The notes: generated by a model from the sequence alone, not told the origin. Positions 1 to 8,023 are shown, counted from the first letter of the stretch. The stretch: DNA of 64,000 nucleotides from Kribbella sp. ALI-6-A (GCF_001984195.1 NZ_MTQN01000010.1:1054001-1118000), one strand, 5' to 3'. Made by a program: numbers and translations.

Positions 1-453
1 CGGGACCCGGACTACGTCGTGCTGGGGGAGACCCGGACCTACTCGTTCGAGGCGATCACGAAGGCGATCCGGCTGATCTCGGGCGGCGCGCGGTTCCTCG
101 CCACGAACCCGGATCCGACCGGCCCGTCGGCCGAGGGGCCGTTGCCGGCCACCGGGTCGGTCGCCGCGCTGATCACCCGCGCGACCGGCGTCGCGCCGTA
201 CTTCGTCGGCAAGCCGAATCCGCTGATGATGCGCAGCGCGCTGAACCGGATCGAGGCGCACTCCGAGACCTCGGTGATGATCGGCGACCGGATGGACACC
301 GACATCATCAGCGGGCTGGAAGCCGGCCTGCGCAGCGTGCTGGTGCTGACCGGCTCGACCGGCGAGCACGAGGTCGACCGGTTCCCCTTCCGGCCGACCC
401 GCATCGTCGAGTCGATCGCCGACGTCGTCCCGCTGGTCACCGCGCTCGCCTAG
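1..453 (+). CDS. HAD-superfamily (NagD-like, IIA) phosphatase, 3' part only
   Basis: The reading frame is open from the first base and ends at a TAG, so the 5' part of the gene lies outside the window. The visible 150 residues carry the end of a HAD phosphatase: FLATNPDPT near residues 33-41, the conserved lysine in GKPNPLMM, and the Mg-binding motif IGDRMDTDI followed by [10 protein letters not shown]. This order is typical of the HAD-IIA family (NagD, 4-nitrophenylphosphatase, phosphoglycolate phosphatase-like). The substrate cannot be told from this part. The gene overlaps the convergent deacetylase gene by 4 bases. Family assignment is firm; function is only general phosphatase. Confidence 0.9.
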   Translation, partial: RDPDYVVLGETRTYSFEAITKAIRLISGGARFLATNPDPTGPSAEGPLPATGSVAALITRATGVAPYFVGKPNPLMMRSALNRIEAHSETSVMIGDRMDTDIISGLEAGLRSVLVLTGSTGEHEVDRFPFRPTRIVESIADVVPLVTALA

Positions 454-1226
454 GGCGGATCGCAGGCCGCCGTCCGGAAGCCGAAGCCGCTCGCCGTCAG
501 CGTCTTGAGGATCTTCGGCAGCGCCGCGATCGTCTGGGCCCGATCCCCGCCGCCGTCGTGGAACAGGATGACCGAGCCGTTGCGCACGGTCGCGGGCACG
601 CGGCGCTCGATCGCCGCGACCCCCGGGCGGGTCCAGTCGCGTGAGTCGATGTCCCACAGCACGACCTGTTTGCCGAGTGCGGCCGCGCGCCGGTCGACGA
701 GACCGTTACGGGCCCCGTACGGCGGTCGCAGGCACCCTGGCGCGAGACCGGTGCGCGCCTGGATCTGCGCGTCGGTGTTCTTCACCTGGCGCTCGAACGC
801 GGACCACGACAGCTTGCTCAGGTTGGCGTGCGACCAGGTGTGGTTCTGCACGCTGTGCCCGCGCTCGTGCAGCCTCCGCGCGAGCTCCGGATGTCGCTTC
901 ACCTCGGCGCCGACCACGAAAAACGTCGCCTTGGCGCCGTACCGGTCGAGGATGTCGAGGATCTGCGGCGTGTACCGCGGATCCGGGCCGTCGTCGAAGG
1001 TGAGTACGACGTACTTCGCCGGCAGTGCAGGCGCCGGTGGTGGTGCGGCAGCGGCCTGTCCGGCCGGCTCGTGGGACCTGCCGACGGCGGCAGTGCCGAG
1101 CCCTACGACCAGCGCGACGACCAGCGCCGCGAGCGCGACGGCGGTCGACGAGTTGCGTCCGGGCGGGCGTGGGCCGGACAGATCGAGTGACGGTGGGCGG
1201 CGATCGGGCGGATGACGCAGGACCAT
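450..1226 (-). CDS. Membrane-anchored/secreted polysaccharide deacetylase (NodB domain)
   Basis: This 258-residue carbohydrate esterase family 4 protein removes N- or O-acetyl groups from a cell-wall or extracellular polysaccharide. A hydrophobic segment at about residues 28-48 is a signal anchor, followed by an Ala/Pro-rich linker. All NodB motifs are present: TFDDG (76-80, metal-binding Asp pair), NHTWSH (128-133, the two His ligands), RPPYGA (167-172), WDIDSRDW (191-198) and LFHDGG (221-226, catalytic His). The domain is of normal length, so the enzyme should be active. It runs convergently into the HAD gene. Peptidoglycan or chitin-like polymers are possible substrates; the sequence does not decide. 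Confidence 0.9.
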   Translation of the reverse strand: MVLRHPPDRRPPSLDLSGPRPPGRNSSTAVALAALVVALVVGLGTAAVGRSHEPAGQAAAAPPPAPALPAKYVVLTFDDGPDPRYTPQILDILDRYGAKATFFVVGAEVKRHPELARRLHERGHSVQNHTWSHANLSKLSWSAFERQVKNTDAQIQARTGLAPGCLRPPYGARNGLVDRRAAALGKQVVLWDIDSRDWTRPGVAAIERRVPATVRNGSVILFHDGGGDRAQTIAALPKILKTLTASGFGFRTAACDPP

Positions 1227-1364
1227 GTGTCCCCCCGGGACGTTGGTGACCTCACCCGCCCACGATCAGCCGGATCCCGGCGAAGGCCAGGACCCACGCC
1301 GCTTCCGCGTCAACTACCCGGATAGCGGACGGCGTCGGAGCACCCGCGACACGACTGCTGCGAC

Positions 1365-1382
1365 CGCGGCGTCTCCGCCGCG
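1365..1382 (-). terminator. GC hairpin after the amino-acid ABC operon
   Basis: Seven-base-pair perfect stem (CGCGGCG pairing with CGCCGCG) and a four-base loop, starting 7 bases after the stop codon of the ABC ATPase gene. There is no T-tract. It fits the T-poor hairpin terminators common in high-GC actinobacteria. The remaining bases between here and position 1227 show no gene. Confidence 0.45.
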
Positions 1383-1388
1383 CTCGCG

Positions 1389-2132
1389 TCAGAGCACCTG
1401 CGACAGGAACTGCCGCAGCCGCGGCGACTCGGCCGCGGTGAACAGCTTGTCCGGCGGACCGGCCTCGACCACCACACCGTGATCCATGAACGCGACCTGG
1501 TCGGCGACCTGCCGGGCGAAGCCCATCTCGTGCGTGACGACCACCATCGTCATGCCGGCGTCGGCCAGGTCGGCCATCAATCCGAGCACGCCCTTGACCA
1601 GCTCGGGGTCCAGCGCCGACGTCGCCTCGTCGAACAGCATCACCTCGGGCTTCATCGCCAGCGCCCGGGCGATCGCGACCCGTTGCTGCTGGCCACCGGA
1701 AAGGTTGCCGGGTCGCGCCGACGCCTTCTCCTTCAGCCCGACCAGCTCCAGCTGCTCCAGCGCTGCCTCGGCCGCACCCTCCTTGGTCAGCTTCTTGAGC
1801 TTGCGCAGCGGGAGCGTGATGTTGTCCAGCACGGACTTGTGCGGGAACAGGTTGAAGTGCTGGAACACCATCCCGATCCGCCGCCGCAGCTCGTCCGGGT
1901 TGCTCTTCAGCACCGACTCGCCGCCGAGCTTGATGTCGCCGGCCGCGGGCTCCAGCAACCGGTTGGTCGCCCGCAGCAACGTCGACTTGCCCGATCCCGA
2001 CGGCCCGATCACACAGGCGGTCGAGCCGGCCGGTACGGCGAGATCGACGCCGCGCAGCACCTTGTTCTTCCCGAACGCGAGTTCGATCCCGGTCAGCTCC
2101 AGGCTGGCCGCGGACTCAACGATGGTCGGCAT
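1389..2132 (-). CDS. Polar amino-acid ABC transporter, ATP-binding protein
   Basis: This 247-residue ATPase of the GlnQ/HisP type powers amino-acid import together with the permease and binding protein encoded just upstream. Visible motifs are Walker A GPSGSGKST (43-51), Q-loop in VFQHFNLFP (89-97), signature LSGGQ (144-148), Walker B VMLFDE (164-169) and the switch His in THEMG (200-204). The ATG start is preceded by GAGGAG at 8 bases and overlaps the permease gene by 17 bases, so the three genes form one operon. Family assignment is secure; the exact amino acid is unknown. Confidence 0.95.
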   Translation of the reverse strand: MPTIVESAASLELTGIELAFGKNKVLRGVDLAVPAGSTACVIGPSGSGKSTLLRATNRLLEPAAGDIKLGGESVLKSNPDELRRRIGMVFQHFNLFPHKSVLDNITLPLRKLKKLTKEGAAEAALEQLELVGLKEKASARPGNLSGGQQQRVAIARALAMKPEVMLFDEATSALDPELVKGVLGLMADLADAGMTMVVVTHEMGFARQVADQVAFMDHGVVVEAGPPDKLFTAAESPRLRQFLSQVL

Positions 2133-2865
2133 GAACGAGCTCCTCGACCTCGAGATCAGCGGGACGGCCCTCGCGCAGCCGCTTGTCGAACCAGTTCACC
2201 AGATGCGTCAGCGGCACCGTGATGATCAGGTAGAAGATGCCCGCGAGCAGCAGTGGCGACAGGTTGCCGTTCGTCGCCGCGGCGTCCTGCCCGATCCGGA
2301 ACAGCTCCCGCTGACTGGCCAGCAGCCCGAGGAAGTAGACCAGGCTGGATTCCTTGATCAGCGCGATGAACTGGTTGACCAGCGCCGGCAGCACCCGTCG
2401 TACGCCTTGCGGTATGACGACCAGGCGCATCCCCATGCTGTAGCCGAAGCCCAGCGCGCGGGCCGCTTCGAGCTGGCCCTTCTCCACGCTCTGGATGCCG
2501 GAGCGGAAGATCTCGCCGATGTAGGCGGCGGCGATCAGCGACAGCGCGAGGATGCCCAGCGGGTAGGGGTTCGGACCCCACCAGTGCCGGGTGATCGGCG
2601 ACAGGCCCTGACCGATCAGCAGGATGGTCAGGATCGCCGGCAGGCCGCGGAAGATGTCGGTGTAGACCTTCGCGGGCCAGCGCAGCCAGCGCCGCCGCGA
2701 CAACCCCATCACCGCCACGATCATGCCGAGCACGGTGCCCAGCACGACCGAGGCGGCGGCGAGGATGAGTGTGTTGACCAGTCCCACCTTGAGCATCTCG
2801 GGCAGGACGGCCTTCATCGACTCCCAGTCGAGAAAGGTGTCGTTGAGGGTGGACCAGATGTCCAT
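2116..2865 (-). CDS. Polar amino-acid ABC transporter, permease
   Basis: Inner-membrane component of 249 residues of the HisM/GlnP family. It has several hydrophobic segments and the EAA-loop region around EAARALGFGYSMGMRLVVIP, which contacts the ATPase. The start codon overlaps the stop of the binding-protein gene (TGATG), and the gene's end overlaps the ATPase start, so translation is probably coupled. A single permease gene implies a homodimeric channel. Confidence 0.94.
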   Translation of the reverse strand: MDIWSTLNDTFLDWESMKAVLPEMLKVGLVNTLILAAASVVLGTVLGMIVAVMGLSRRRWLRWPAKVYTDIFRGLPAILTILLIGQGLSPITRHWWGPNPYPLGILALSLIAAAYIGEIFRSGIQSVEKGQLEAARALGFGYSMGMRLVVIPQGVRRVLPALVNQFIALIKESSLVYFLGLLASQRELFRIGQDAAATNGNLSPLLLAGIFYLIITVPLTHLVNWFDKRLREGRPADLEVEELVHADHR

Positions 2866-3737
2866 CAGCCGGCGGCGGGGGCGCCGCTGGCCTTGGGCGC
2901 GGTGAACTTCACGGTGCCGCTACCGGGCTTGAAGTTCGCCGGTACGGCGCGGCCGGGGTAGTACTGCTCGACCAACTTGGTCCAGGTGCCGTCGGCGATG
3001 ACCTCGTCGAGCGCCTTGTTCACGGCCTCGCGCAGCTTGTCGTTGCTCTTGGCGACGGCGAAGGCCATCGGCGCGTCGCTCAGCTCCTTGGCGGCCAGGA
3101 TCACCGTGCCGCCGCCCTGCTCCTTGGCCATCTTCTCGCCGATCTCGGCCGGTGAGACCCAGGCGTCCGCCGTACCGGCCTTGAGCTGGCCGAGCGCGGC
3201 GTTGTAGTTCGGGACGCGGACCGGGTTCAGCTGCTTCTCGGTGGCGTAGTCGTCCTGGACGGTGCCCTGGACGACGACCACGCGCTTGCCGGCCAGCTGG
3301 TCGAACGAGGTGATGCCGGAGGTCTTGGTGGTGTTCAGCCCGAGGTAGCCGAAGTCGTACCCGTTGCTGAACGCAACGGTCTTCTTACGGGCCTCGGTGA
3401 CCGTGATCGACGAGCTGCCGAGGTCGTACTGCCCGCCGTTGACCTGCGAGAGCAGGGCGGAGAAGTCGGTTCCGACGAACTCGGGCTTCAGGTTCAGCTT
3501 CGCCGCGACCGCGGTGATCAGGTCGTTGTCGAAGCCGGTGAACTTGCCGTCCTTGACGTACACGTTCGGCGGCGCGTCGGTGAGCGTGCCGATCCGCAGC
3601 GTGCCCGGCTGGAGCAGGCCCAGGTCGGGGCCCGAGGCATCCGTGGTGTCGTCGCTGCCGCAGGCCGCGAGCCCGACGGCCAGGGTGACGGCCGTGGCGA
3701 GAGCGGCGAGGCGGCGGAAGGCGCTGGTGGCGCGCAC
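2865..3737 (-). CDS. Amino-acid ABC transporter, substrate-binding lipoprotein
   Basis: Family 3 extracellular solute-binding protein of 290 residues. I place the start at the GTG at 3737 because TAAGGAG lies 7 bases upstream; the frame stays open upstream to 3788, but no better start is seen there. The N-terminus is a lipoprotein signal peptide ending in LAVGLAAC, so the mature protein is anchored through that cysteine. The core GTLRIGTLTDAPPNVYV and the FDNDLITAVAAKLNL region are typical of amino-acid binders. It leads the three-gene importer operon. Confidence 0.92.
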   Translation of the reverse strand: MRATSAFRRLAALATAVTLAVGLAACGSDDTTDASGPDLGLLQPGTLRIGTLTDAPPNVYVKDGKFTGFDNDLITAVAAKLNLKPEFVGTDFSALLSQVNGGQYDLGSSSITVTEARKKTVAFSNGYDFGYLGLNTTKTSGITSFDQLAGKRVVVVQGTVQDDYATEKQLNPVRVPNYNAALGQLKAGTADAWVSPAEIGEKMAKEQGGGTVILAAKELSDAPMAFAVAKSNDKLREAVNKALDEVIADGTWTKLVEQYYPGRAVPANFKPGSGTVKFTAPKASGAPAAG

Positions 3738-3984
3738 AGGTGTCTCCTTAGCAACAGGTGTGATTCTGGAACGGTGGGGATGACCCACCGAACGACGCTA
3801 ACGCCGCCGGCGTTGGCGGCATTCCGTCGGGACACCGGATGAGACGGCTCCGGAATGTCTACTCCGGCTGTGATATATCAGCCGGTACGACGTTCGAAGT
3901 GTGCCACAGCGTCATCGGTTCGTCCCGCACCGTAAACGCGCAGCAGCTCGGCCAGTCCGGGCGCGTCGGCCTGGGCCGTGGTCG
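3738..3984. other. Intergenic stretch before the importer operon
   Basis: No convincing complete gene. It must hold the promoter of the amino-acid importer. A six-base-pair hairpin (AACGCC / GGCGTT at 3800-3814) sits 63 bases before the importer start. The left-hand bases 3864-3984 on the minus strand read as a coding-like tail in the frame that continues past the ABC-F stop codon, but I cannot identify it. Confidence 0.4.
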
Positions 3985-4062
3985 CCCAGCCACGTACTGC
4001 TGCTTGCGCAGGTCCCACGCGCGCCAGACCGAGCCCATGCCGCCGGTGCCGATCAGGCTCGG
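3985..4062 (-). pseudogene. Fragment of a Pkn-type Ser/Thr protein kinase (glycine-rich loop only)
   Basis: Directly after the stop codon of the ABC-F gene, and in another frame, the minus strand encodes LIGTGGMGSVWRAWDLRKQQ followed by YVA. That is the nucleotide-binding glycine loop of actinobacterial Pkn kinases (IGxGGMGxVW, then RAxD and VA). Everything after it (the VK of strand 3, the HRD and DFG motifs, the membrane segment) is missing: the frame goes on for about 40 unrelated residues and stops. It has no start codon of its own outside the ABC-F gene. I read it as the remnant of a kinase gene cut by a deletion or recombination at the ABC-F end. Confidence 0.6.
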
Positions 4063-4063
4063 A

Positions 4064-5686
4064 TCAACCGAGGTCGAGGGTGCGGGCGGGCCAGTGGGTG
4101 CGGAGGTGGCGGTCATGGGTGGCGAGGACCACGGCGCCGAGGGTGGAGTTGAGGGCGTCCTCGAGTTCGTCGGCGAGGGTGGGAGAGAGGTGGTTGGTGG
4201 GCTCGTCGAGCAGCAGGAGTTCGGGAGGGGCGGCGATCACCAGGGCCAGGGCGAGGCGGCGGCGTTGGCCGACGGAGAGGGTGCCGACGGGCCGGCTCAG
4301 CTGGTACGGCGGGAGCAGGCCGAGGGAGTCGAGCGGGACTGTCTCGGCGAGATTGTTGCCTAGGGCACGTGAATAGATCTGCTGGGGCGTCTGGCTGGGA
4401 TCCGCGAAGGTGGTGTCCTGGGCGAGCAGGGCGACGGTCAGGCCGGGGCGGCGGTGGAGGGTGCCGCGGAAGGGGAGGTGACCGGCCAGGACGGACAGGA
4501 GAGTGGATTTGCCCGCGCCGTTCGGGCCGGTGATCAGGAGGTGGTCGCCGGGAGCGAGTTCCAGGTGATCGAGGGTGAGGCGGTGTGGGACCTCGAGCTG
4601 GTCGGCGCAGATGAGCGGTTCGGCGGAGGAATCGGATGCCGCGAGCACGTCGGGATCAGCGTGCCGCTGGGTCGTGAGGGCGCGGGGCCGAAAGCGCAGA
4701 GGCTCGTGCGGTGGTGCGATCTGGGTGCGGGTGAGGGTCTCCAGCCGTCGGGCCGCCGCGCGGGTACGACGGGCGATCTGGTTCTGGACCCGACCGGCGG
4801 TGTGGCCCTGGCCCATCTTCTCGTTGTCGCGCGGGATCCGGCCGGGCGCGACCTGGTACGCCGTGACCTCGGCGGCCTCGCGGAGCGCGGCCAGCTCGGC
4901 CTGCTCTTCGGCGTACTGGCGTTGACGGCGCTCGCGGGCGGCGCGGCGGGCGGCCTGGTAGTCGGCGTAGTTGCCGCGGTACCGGGTCGGGCCTTCGAGG
5001 TCGAACAGGTCGGTGCAAACGGCGTCGAGCAGGGCGCGGTCGTGGGCGGCGATCAGGACGACGCCGGGGAGGGCGCGGAGCTGGTCTTCGAGGAAGGCGA
5101 TCGCGGAGTCGTCGAGATGGTTGGTCGGTTCGTCGAGCAGGAGGGCGGTCGGGCGGCGGATCAGCAGGGCGGCGAGGGCGAGCCGGGCGCGCTGGCCGCC
5201 GGAGAGCGAACCTAGGACCCGCGATCGGGGGACGTCGCCGAGACCTAGGCCGGCGAGGACCAGGTCGGCCCGGCGGTCCGCATCCCAGGATCCGTGGTCC
5301 TCGGCTTGCGCGAGGCGATCGCCGTACGCCGTCAGCAGGTCGGCCGAATCGGGATCGTCGGCGAGGGCCTGGGCGAGACGGTCGAGCTCGGCGAGGTCGG
5401 AGTGGGCGTCGTGCAGGGCTTGTTCGAGTACGTCGGTGAGCGTGACGGTGGGGTCGAAGGGGAGTTCCTGGGGGAGGTAGCCGAGGTCGGGTGGGCGGGT
5501 GGCGTGACCGCCGTCCGGGTCGTCGGCGCCGGCGAGGATCCGGAGCAGGGTGGACTTGCCGGCGCCGTTCTCGCCGATCAGGCCGATGCGCTGACCGGGC
5601 GCGGCGGTGAGGGAGACGCCGTCGAGTACCCGGCGGGCGCCGAGGATGCGGACGATGTCGTCGGCAACAAGAGCGGAAAGGGGCAT
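4064..5686 (-). CDS. ABC-F family ATPase, likely antibiotic-resistance/ribosome protection type (first of two)
   Basis: Soluble 540-residue protein with two ABC domains and no membrane segments. Domain 1 has GENGAGKS (38-45), LSGGQ (161-165) and LLLDEPTNH (182-190). Domain 2 has GPNGAGKS (387-394), an altered signature LSVGQ (470-474) and LLLDEPTNHL (491-500). Between them is an Arg/Glu-rich linker at about 240-325, the part that reaches into the ribosome in this family. ABC-F proteins act on the ribosomal E site and many actinobacterial members displace antibiotics. I chose the ATG at 5686; a GTG at 5743 is in frame but would put the leader hairpin inside the gene. Confidence 0.88.
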   Translation of the reverse strand: MPLSALVADDIVRILGARRVLDGVSLTAAPGQRIGLIGENGAGKSTLLRILAGADDPDGGHATRPPDLGYLPQELPFDPTVTLTDVLEQALHDAHSDLAELDRLAQALADDPDSADLLTAYGDRLAQAEDHGSWDADRRADLVLAGLGLGDVPRSRVLGSLSGGQRARLALAALLIRRPTALLLDEPTNHLDDSAIAFLEDQLRALPGVVLIAAHDRALLDAVCTDLFDLEGPTRYRGNYADYQAARRAARERRQRQYAEEQAELAALREAAEVTAYQVAPGRIPRDNEKMGQGHTAGRVQNQIARRTRAAARRLETLTRTQIAPPHEPLRFRPRALTTQRHADPDVLAASDSSAEPLICADQLEVPHRLTLDHLELAPGDHLLITGPNGAGKSTLLSVLAGHLPFRGTLHRRPGLTVALLAQDTTFADPSQTPQQIYSRALGNNLAETVPLDSLGLLPPYQLSRPVGTLSVGQRRRLALALVIAAPPELLLLDEPTNHLSPTLADELEDALNSTLGAVVLATHDRHLRTHWPARTLDLG

Positions 5687-5711
5687 AGGGCAACCAGTTC
5701 GAGGGAGAGTG

Positions 5712-5738
5712 CCCCCGCGTCCCCGGCGTGCGCGGGGG
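5712..5738 (-). promoter_or_regulatory. Leader hairpin before the first ABC-F gene
   Basis: Perfect 8-base-pair stem (CCCCCGCG pairing with CGCGGGGG) with an 11-base loop, 25 bases upstream of the ATG at 5686 and 40 bases after the stop of the upstream ABC-F gene. It could be a terminator or attenuator between the tandem genes. A hairpin at the same distance precedes the second ABC-F gene. Confidence 0.5.
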
Positions 5739-5778
5739 GACACGGAGGTGAGGGCAAATGTGCGAGGACCGGCCTGAT

Positions 5779-7410
5779 TCAGCTGGTCGCCGCAGGCGGA
5801 GTGGACTCCATCAACTGCCCCTCACGCAGCGCAAGCCACCGCGTGATCCCGATCTCCGCGAGGAACCGCTCGTCGTGGCTGACCACAACAAACGCACCCT
5901 CGTACGCGTTCAGCGCCGCTTCGAGTTGCTCCACGCTGACCAGGTCAAGGTTGTTGGTCGGCTCGTCCAGCAGCAGCAGCTGCGGCGCCGGTTCCGCGTA
6001 CAGGACGCACGCGAGCGTCGCCCGCAAACGTTCACCACCCGACAGCACACCAACCGGCAGATGAATCCGCTGACCGCGAAACAGAAAGCGGGCCAGCAGA
6101 TTCATCCGCTGTGCCTCAGCCATCGTCGGCGCGAAGTCCGCAAGGTTCTGCGCGACCGTGCGGTCCAGGTCGAGCAGATCGAGGCGCTGGGACAGATACG
6201 CGATCCGCCCATCGGCGCGTTTCACCGAACCGCCGTCCAGATCGCCCTGGACCCAGCGGAGCAGCGTCGACTTGCCGGCGCCGTTCGGGCCGGTGAGGGC
6301 GATTCGCTCCGGCCCGCGGATGTTCAGCGCGGCGCCCTCGCCCGTGAACAGGTCGCGCTCGCCGAAGCGCACCGTCAGTCCGCTGCCCTCGAAGACCGTC
6401 CGGCCGGCGGGCACGTTGGTCCCGGGCAGTTCCAGTGCGAGTCGCGGTTCGTCGCGGCGGGCGCGGCCGGCCTCGTCGAGCTTGGCCTTGGCGTCGTTGA
6501 GCCGGTTCGCGTGGGTGGCGTTGGCCTTCGCGGCCGAGACCTCGGCGGACCGCTTCATGTTGCCGGCCATGATCCGCGCCAGCCCGGCGTCCTTGAGATT
6601 GCGCTGCGCGTTGCTCGCCCGCCGCTGGGCCCGCTCACGCGCCAGTTGCATCTCGCGCTTCTCCCGCTTGAGGTCCTGCTCGGCGGAGCGGATGTTCTTC
6701 TCCGCGACCTCCCGCTCGGCCTCGACCGCTTCCTCGTACGCCGTGAAGTTGCCGCCGTAGTACCGGACCTCGCCCCGCTCCAGCGCGGCGATCCGGTCCA
6801 TCCGGTCGAGCAGGGCGCGGTCGTGACTGACCAGGACCAGGCAGCCGTTCCAGCTCTCCAGTACGGCGTACAGCTTGTGCCGCGCGTCGAGGTCGAGGTT
6901 GTTGGTGGGCTCGTCGAGCAGCAGGACGTCGGGCTGCTTCAGCAGTTGCGCGGCCAGTCCGAGCGAGATGACCTGCCCGCCGCTGAAGGTGTTGAGCCGT
7001 CGGTCGAGATCGGCGTCGAGCCCGAGCCGGTCGAGTTGCGCGCGGGTGCGCTCCTCGATGTCCCAGTCGTTGCCGACGGCAGTGAAGTGCCGCTCGTCGA
7101 CGTCGCCGGACTCGATCGCGTTCAGCGCGTCGATGACCGGCTTGACGCCGAGCACCTCCGCGACGGTCAGGTCGCCGACCAGCGGCAGGCTCTGCGGCAG
7201 ATAGCCGAGCACGCCGTCGACGGAGATGTTGCCGCCGGTCGGCTTCAGTTCGCCGGCGATCAGCTTGAGCAGCGTGGACTTGCCGGCGCCGTTGGGCGCG
7301 ACCAGGCCGGTCCGCCCTGGACCGGCGGTGAAGGCCAGGTCGGTGAAGACCGGGGTGTCGTCGGGCCAGGCGAACGACAGGGAGGAACAGACGATGGACG
7401 CATCGGACAT
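5779..7410 (-). CDS. ABC-F family ATPase, likely antibiotic-resistance/ribosome protection type (second of two)
   Basis: A 543-residue twin-ABC protein without membrane segments, only moderately like its neighbour, so the pair is not a recent duplication. Domain 1: APNGAGKST (38-46), SGGQ (143-146), LLLDEPTNNLD (163-173). Domain 2: GPNGAGKST (374-382), LSGGE (456-460), LLLDEPTNNLD (479-489). The linker at about 225-320 is highly charged and helical (AEREVAEKN, KREKREMQLARER). The family acts on translating ribosomes. The long structured leader with a possible leader peptide points to drug-inducible control, as seen for other resistance ABC-F genes. The drug class is not predictable. Confidence 0.88.
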   Translation of the reverse strand: MSDASIVCSSLSFAWPDDTPVFTDLAFTAGPGRTGLVAPNGAGKSTLLKLIAGELKPTGGNISVDGVLGYLPQSLPLVGDLTVAEVLGVKPVIDALNAIESGDVDERHFTAVGNDWDIEERTRAQLDRLGLDADLDRRLNTFSGGQVISLGLAAQLLKQPDVLLLDEPTNNLDLDARHKLYAVLESWNGCLVLVSHDRALLDRMDRIAALERGEVRYYGGNFTAYEEAVEAEREVAEKNIRSAEQDLKREKREMQLARERAQRRASNAQRNLKDAGLARIMAGNMKRSAEVSAAKANATHANRLNDAKAKLDEAGRARRDEPRLALELPGTNVPAGRTVFEGSGLTVRFGERDLFTGEGAALNIRGPERIALTGPNGAGKSTLLRWVQGDLDGGSVKRADGRIAYLSQRLDLLDLDRTVAQNLADFAPTMAEAQRMNLLARFLFRGQRIHLPVGVLSGGERLRATLACVLYAEPAPQLLLLDEPTNNLDLVSVEQLEAALNAYEGAFVVVSHDERFLAEIGITRWLALREGQLMESTPPAATS

Positions 7411-7434
7411 GCGGAAGACCTCGAAGAATGAAGC

Positions 7435-7453
7435 GCCGCCGGCGGCCGGCGGC
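7435..7453 (-). promoter_or_regulatory. Leader hairpin before the second ABC-F gene
   Basis: Perfect 8-base-pair stem (GCCGCCGG / CCGGCGGC) with a 3-base loop, 24 bases upstream of the ATG at 7410. Upstream of it lie a nested stem (CAGGCC 7481-7486 with GGCCTG 7516-7521, enclosing GGTGC/GCACC) and a stem CTCGGG/CCCGAG (7526-7543). Together they form a leader of about 190 bases. Confidence 0.5.
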
Positions 7454-7533
7454 AGCGGACAGTGGTCAGGAAACGCCGATCAGGCCACGGCAGCGGTGCG
7501 TGCGCACCGGCCTATGGCCTGTCACCTCGGGAC

Positions 7534-7566
7534 TCACCCCGAGATGTCGTCGTCGACTCCTGCCAC
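7534..7566 (-). CDS. Putative 10-residue leader peptide (MAGVDDDISG)
   Basis: A GTG start with GAGGAG (7576-7581) 9 bases upstream opens a ten-codon frame ending in TGA. The stop codon lies inside the loop of the CTCGGG/CCCGAG hairpin (7526-7543). A good ribosome site, a tiny frame and overlapping stems, upstream of a presumed resistance gene, fit ribosome-mediated attenuation: a stalled ribosome would change leader folding. The coding evidence is only the ribosome site and position, so this remains a proposal. Confidence 0.4.
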   Translation of the reverse strand: MAGVDDDISG

Positions 7567-7606
7567 GTTCGCGGTCTCCTCGAAGAATTCTGGTGACTCA
7601 AAGCCA

Positions 7607-7635
7607 CGATAACAGCCGGCCGGTGATCGGCCGAA
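7607..7635 (-). promoter_or_regulatory. Possible promoter of the ABC-F genes
   Basis: On the minus strand TTCGGC (7635-7630), a 17-base spacer and TTATCG (7612-7607) could be -35 and -10 elements, giving a start near 7600 and just fitting the leader peptide. AAATCGC sits right upstream of the -35, which resembles the A-rich element of WhiB7-controlled promoters. The match is weak. Confidence 0.3.
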
Positions 7636-7645
7636 GCGATTTCAC

Positions 7646-7744
7646 CGACCTCCACCACCCACCAACCGGCCCGCGGGCGGTCGACGGCCGCTCCCTCGAG
7701 CGGGCCCCTCGGCCCTGGCGCCGGGTTGGTCGGTGGTGGAGGTC
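7646..7744. repeat. Large imperfect inverted repeat between divergent promoters
   Basis: The left arm at 7647-7670 and right arm at 7720-7744 pair over about 23 base pairs: 13 paired bases, one mismatch, 7 paired bases, a one-base bulge, then 3 more. The 49-base interior holds its own hairpin (GGCCGCTC with GAGCG-GGCC at 7686-7706). It lies between the presumed ABC-F and riboflavin promoters, where no terminator is expected. No second copy was seen in the window. Confidence 0.6.
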
Positions 7745-7810
7745 CGAGTGGCGGAAGCAACATCGGCGGGACTGGAGCGGCGTCGTACACTTCCAGTACG
7801 AGTGAACCCA

Positions 7811-7956
7811 CTCGCGTGCTCCGGGGTCGGTGTAATTCCGAGCCGGCGGTGACAGTCCGCGACCCGGTCGACGCAGTTCGTCGGCCGGTTGACCTGGTGG
7901 AATTCCGGGACCGACGGTGAAAGTCCGGATGGGAGGCGCACGCGATCGGCGTGCGC
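7811..7956 (+). promoter_or_regulatory. FMN riboswitch (RFN element) with alternative hairpin
   Basis: The conserved RFN blocks are present in order: GGTCGGTGTAATTCC, AGCCGGCGGTGACAGTCCGC, TGGTGGAATTCC, GACCGACGGTGAAAGTCCGG and ATGGGAGG. The closing stem P1 pairs GCGTGC (7814-7819) with GCACGC (7938-7943). The same 3' strand can instead pair downstream in an 8-base-pair hairpin, GCGCACGC (7936-7943) with GCGTGCGC (7949-7956). FMN binding would favour P1. It is followed by a 166-base untranslated stretch before ribD. A weak TACACT (7786-7791) may be the -10 element. Confidence 0.93.
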
Positions 7957-8023
7957 TCCGGCGTCCGGACACGACGCGGCCCAGTGGGTCGCGTGAGGTG
8001 ACCCTCGAGGTCACGGATGGTCG

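Noticed and set aside
5758-7431. 557-codon open frame antisense to the second ABC-F gene
   Set aside because: No domain, start signal or conservation clue. The sense strand encodes a complete ABC-F protein.
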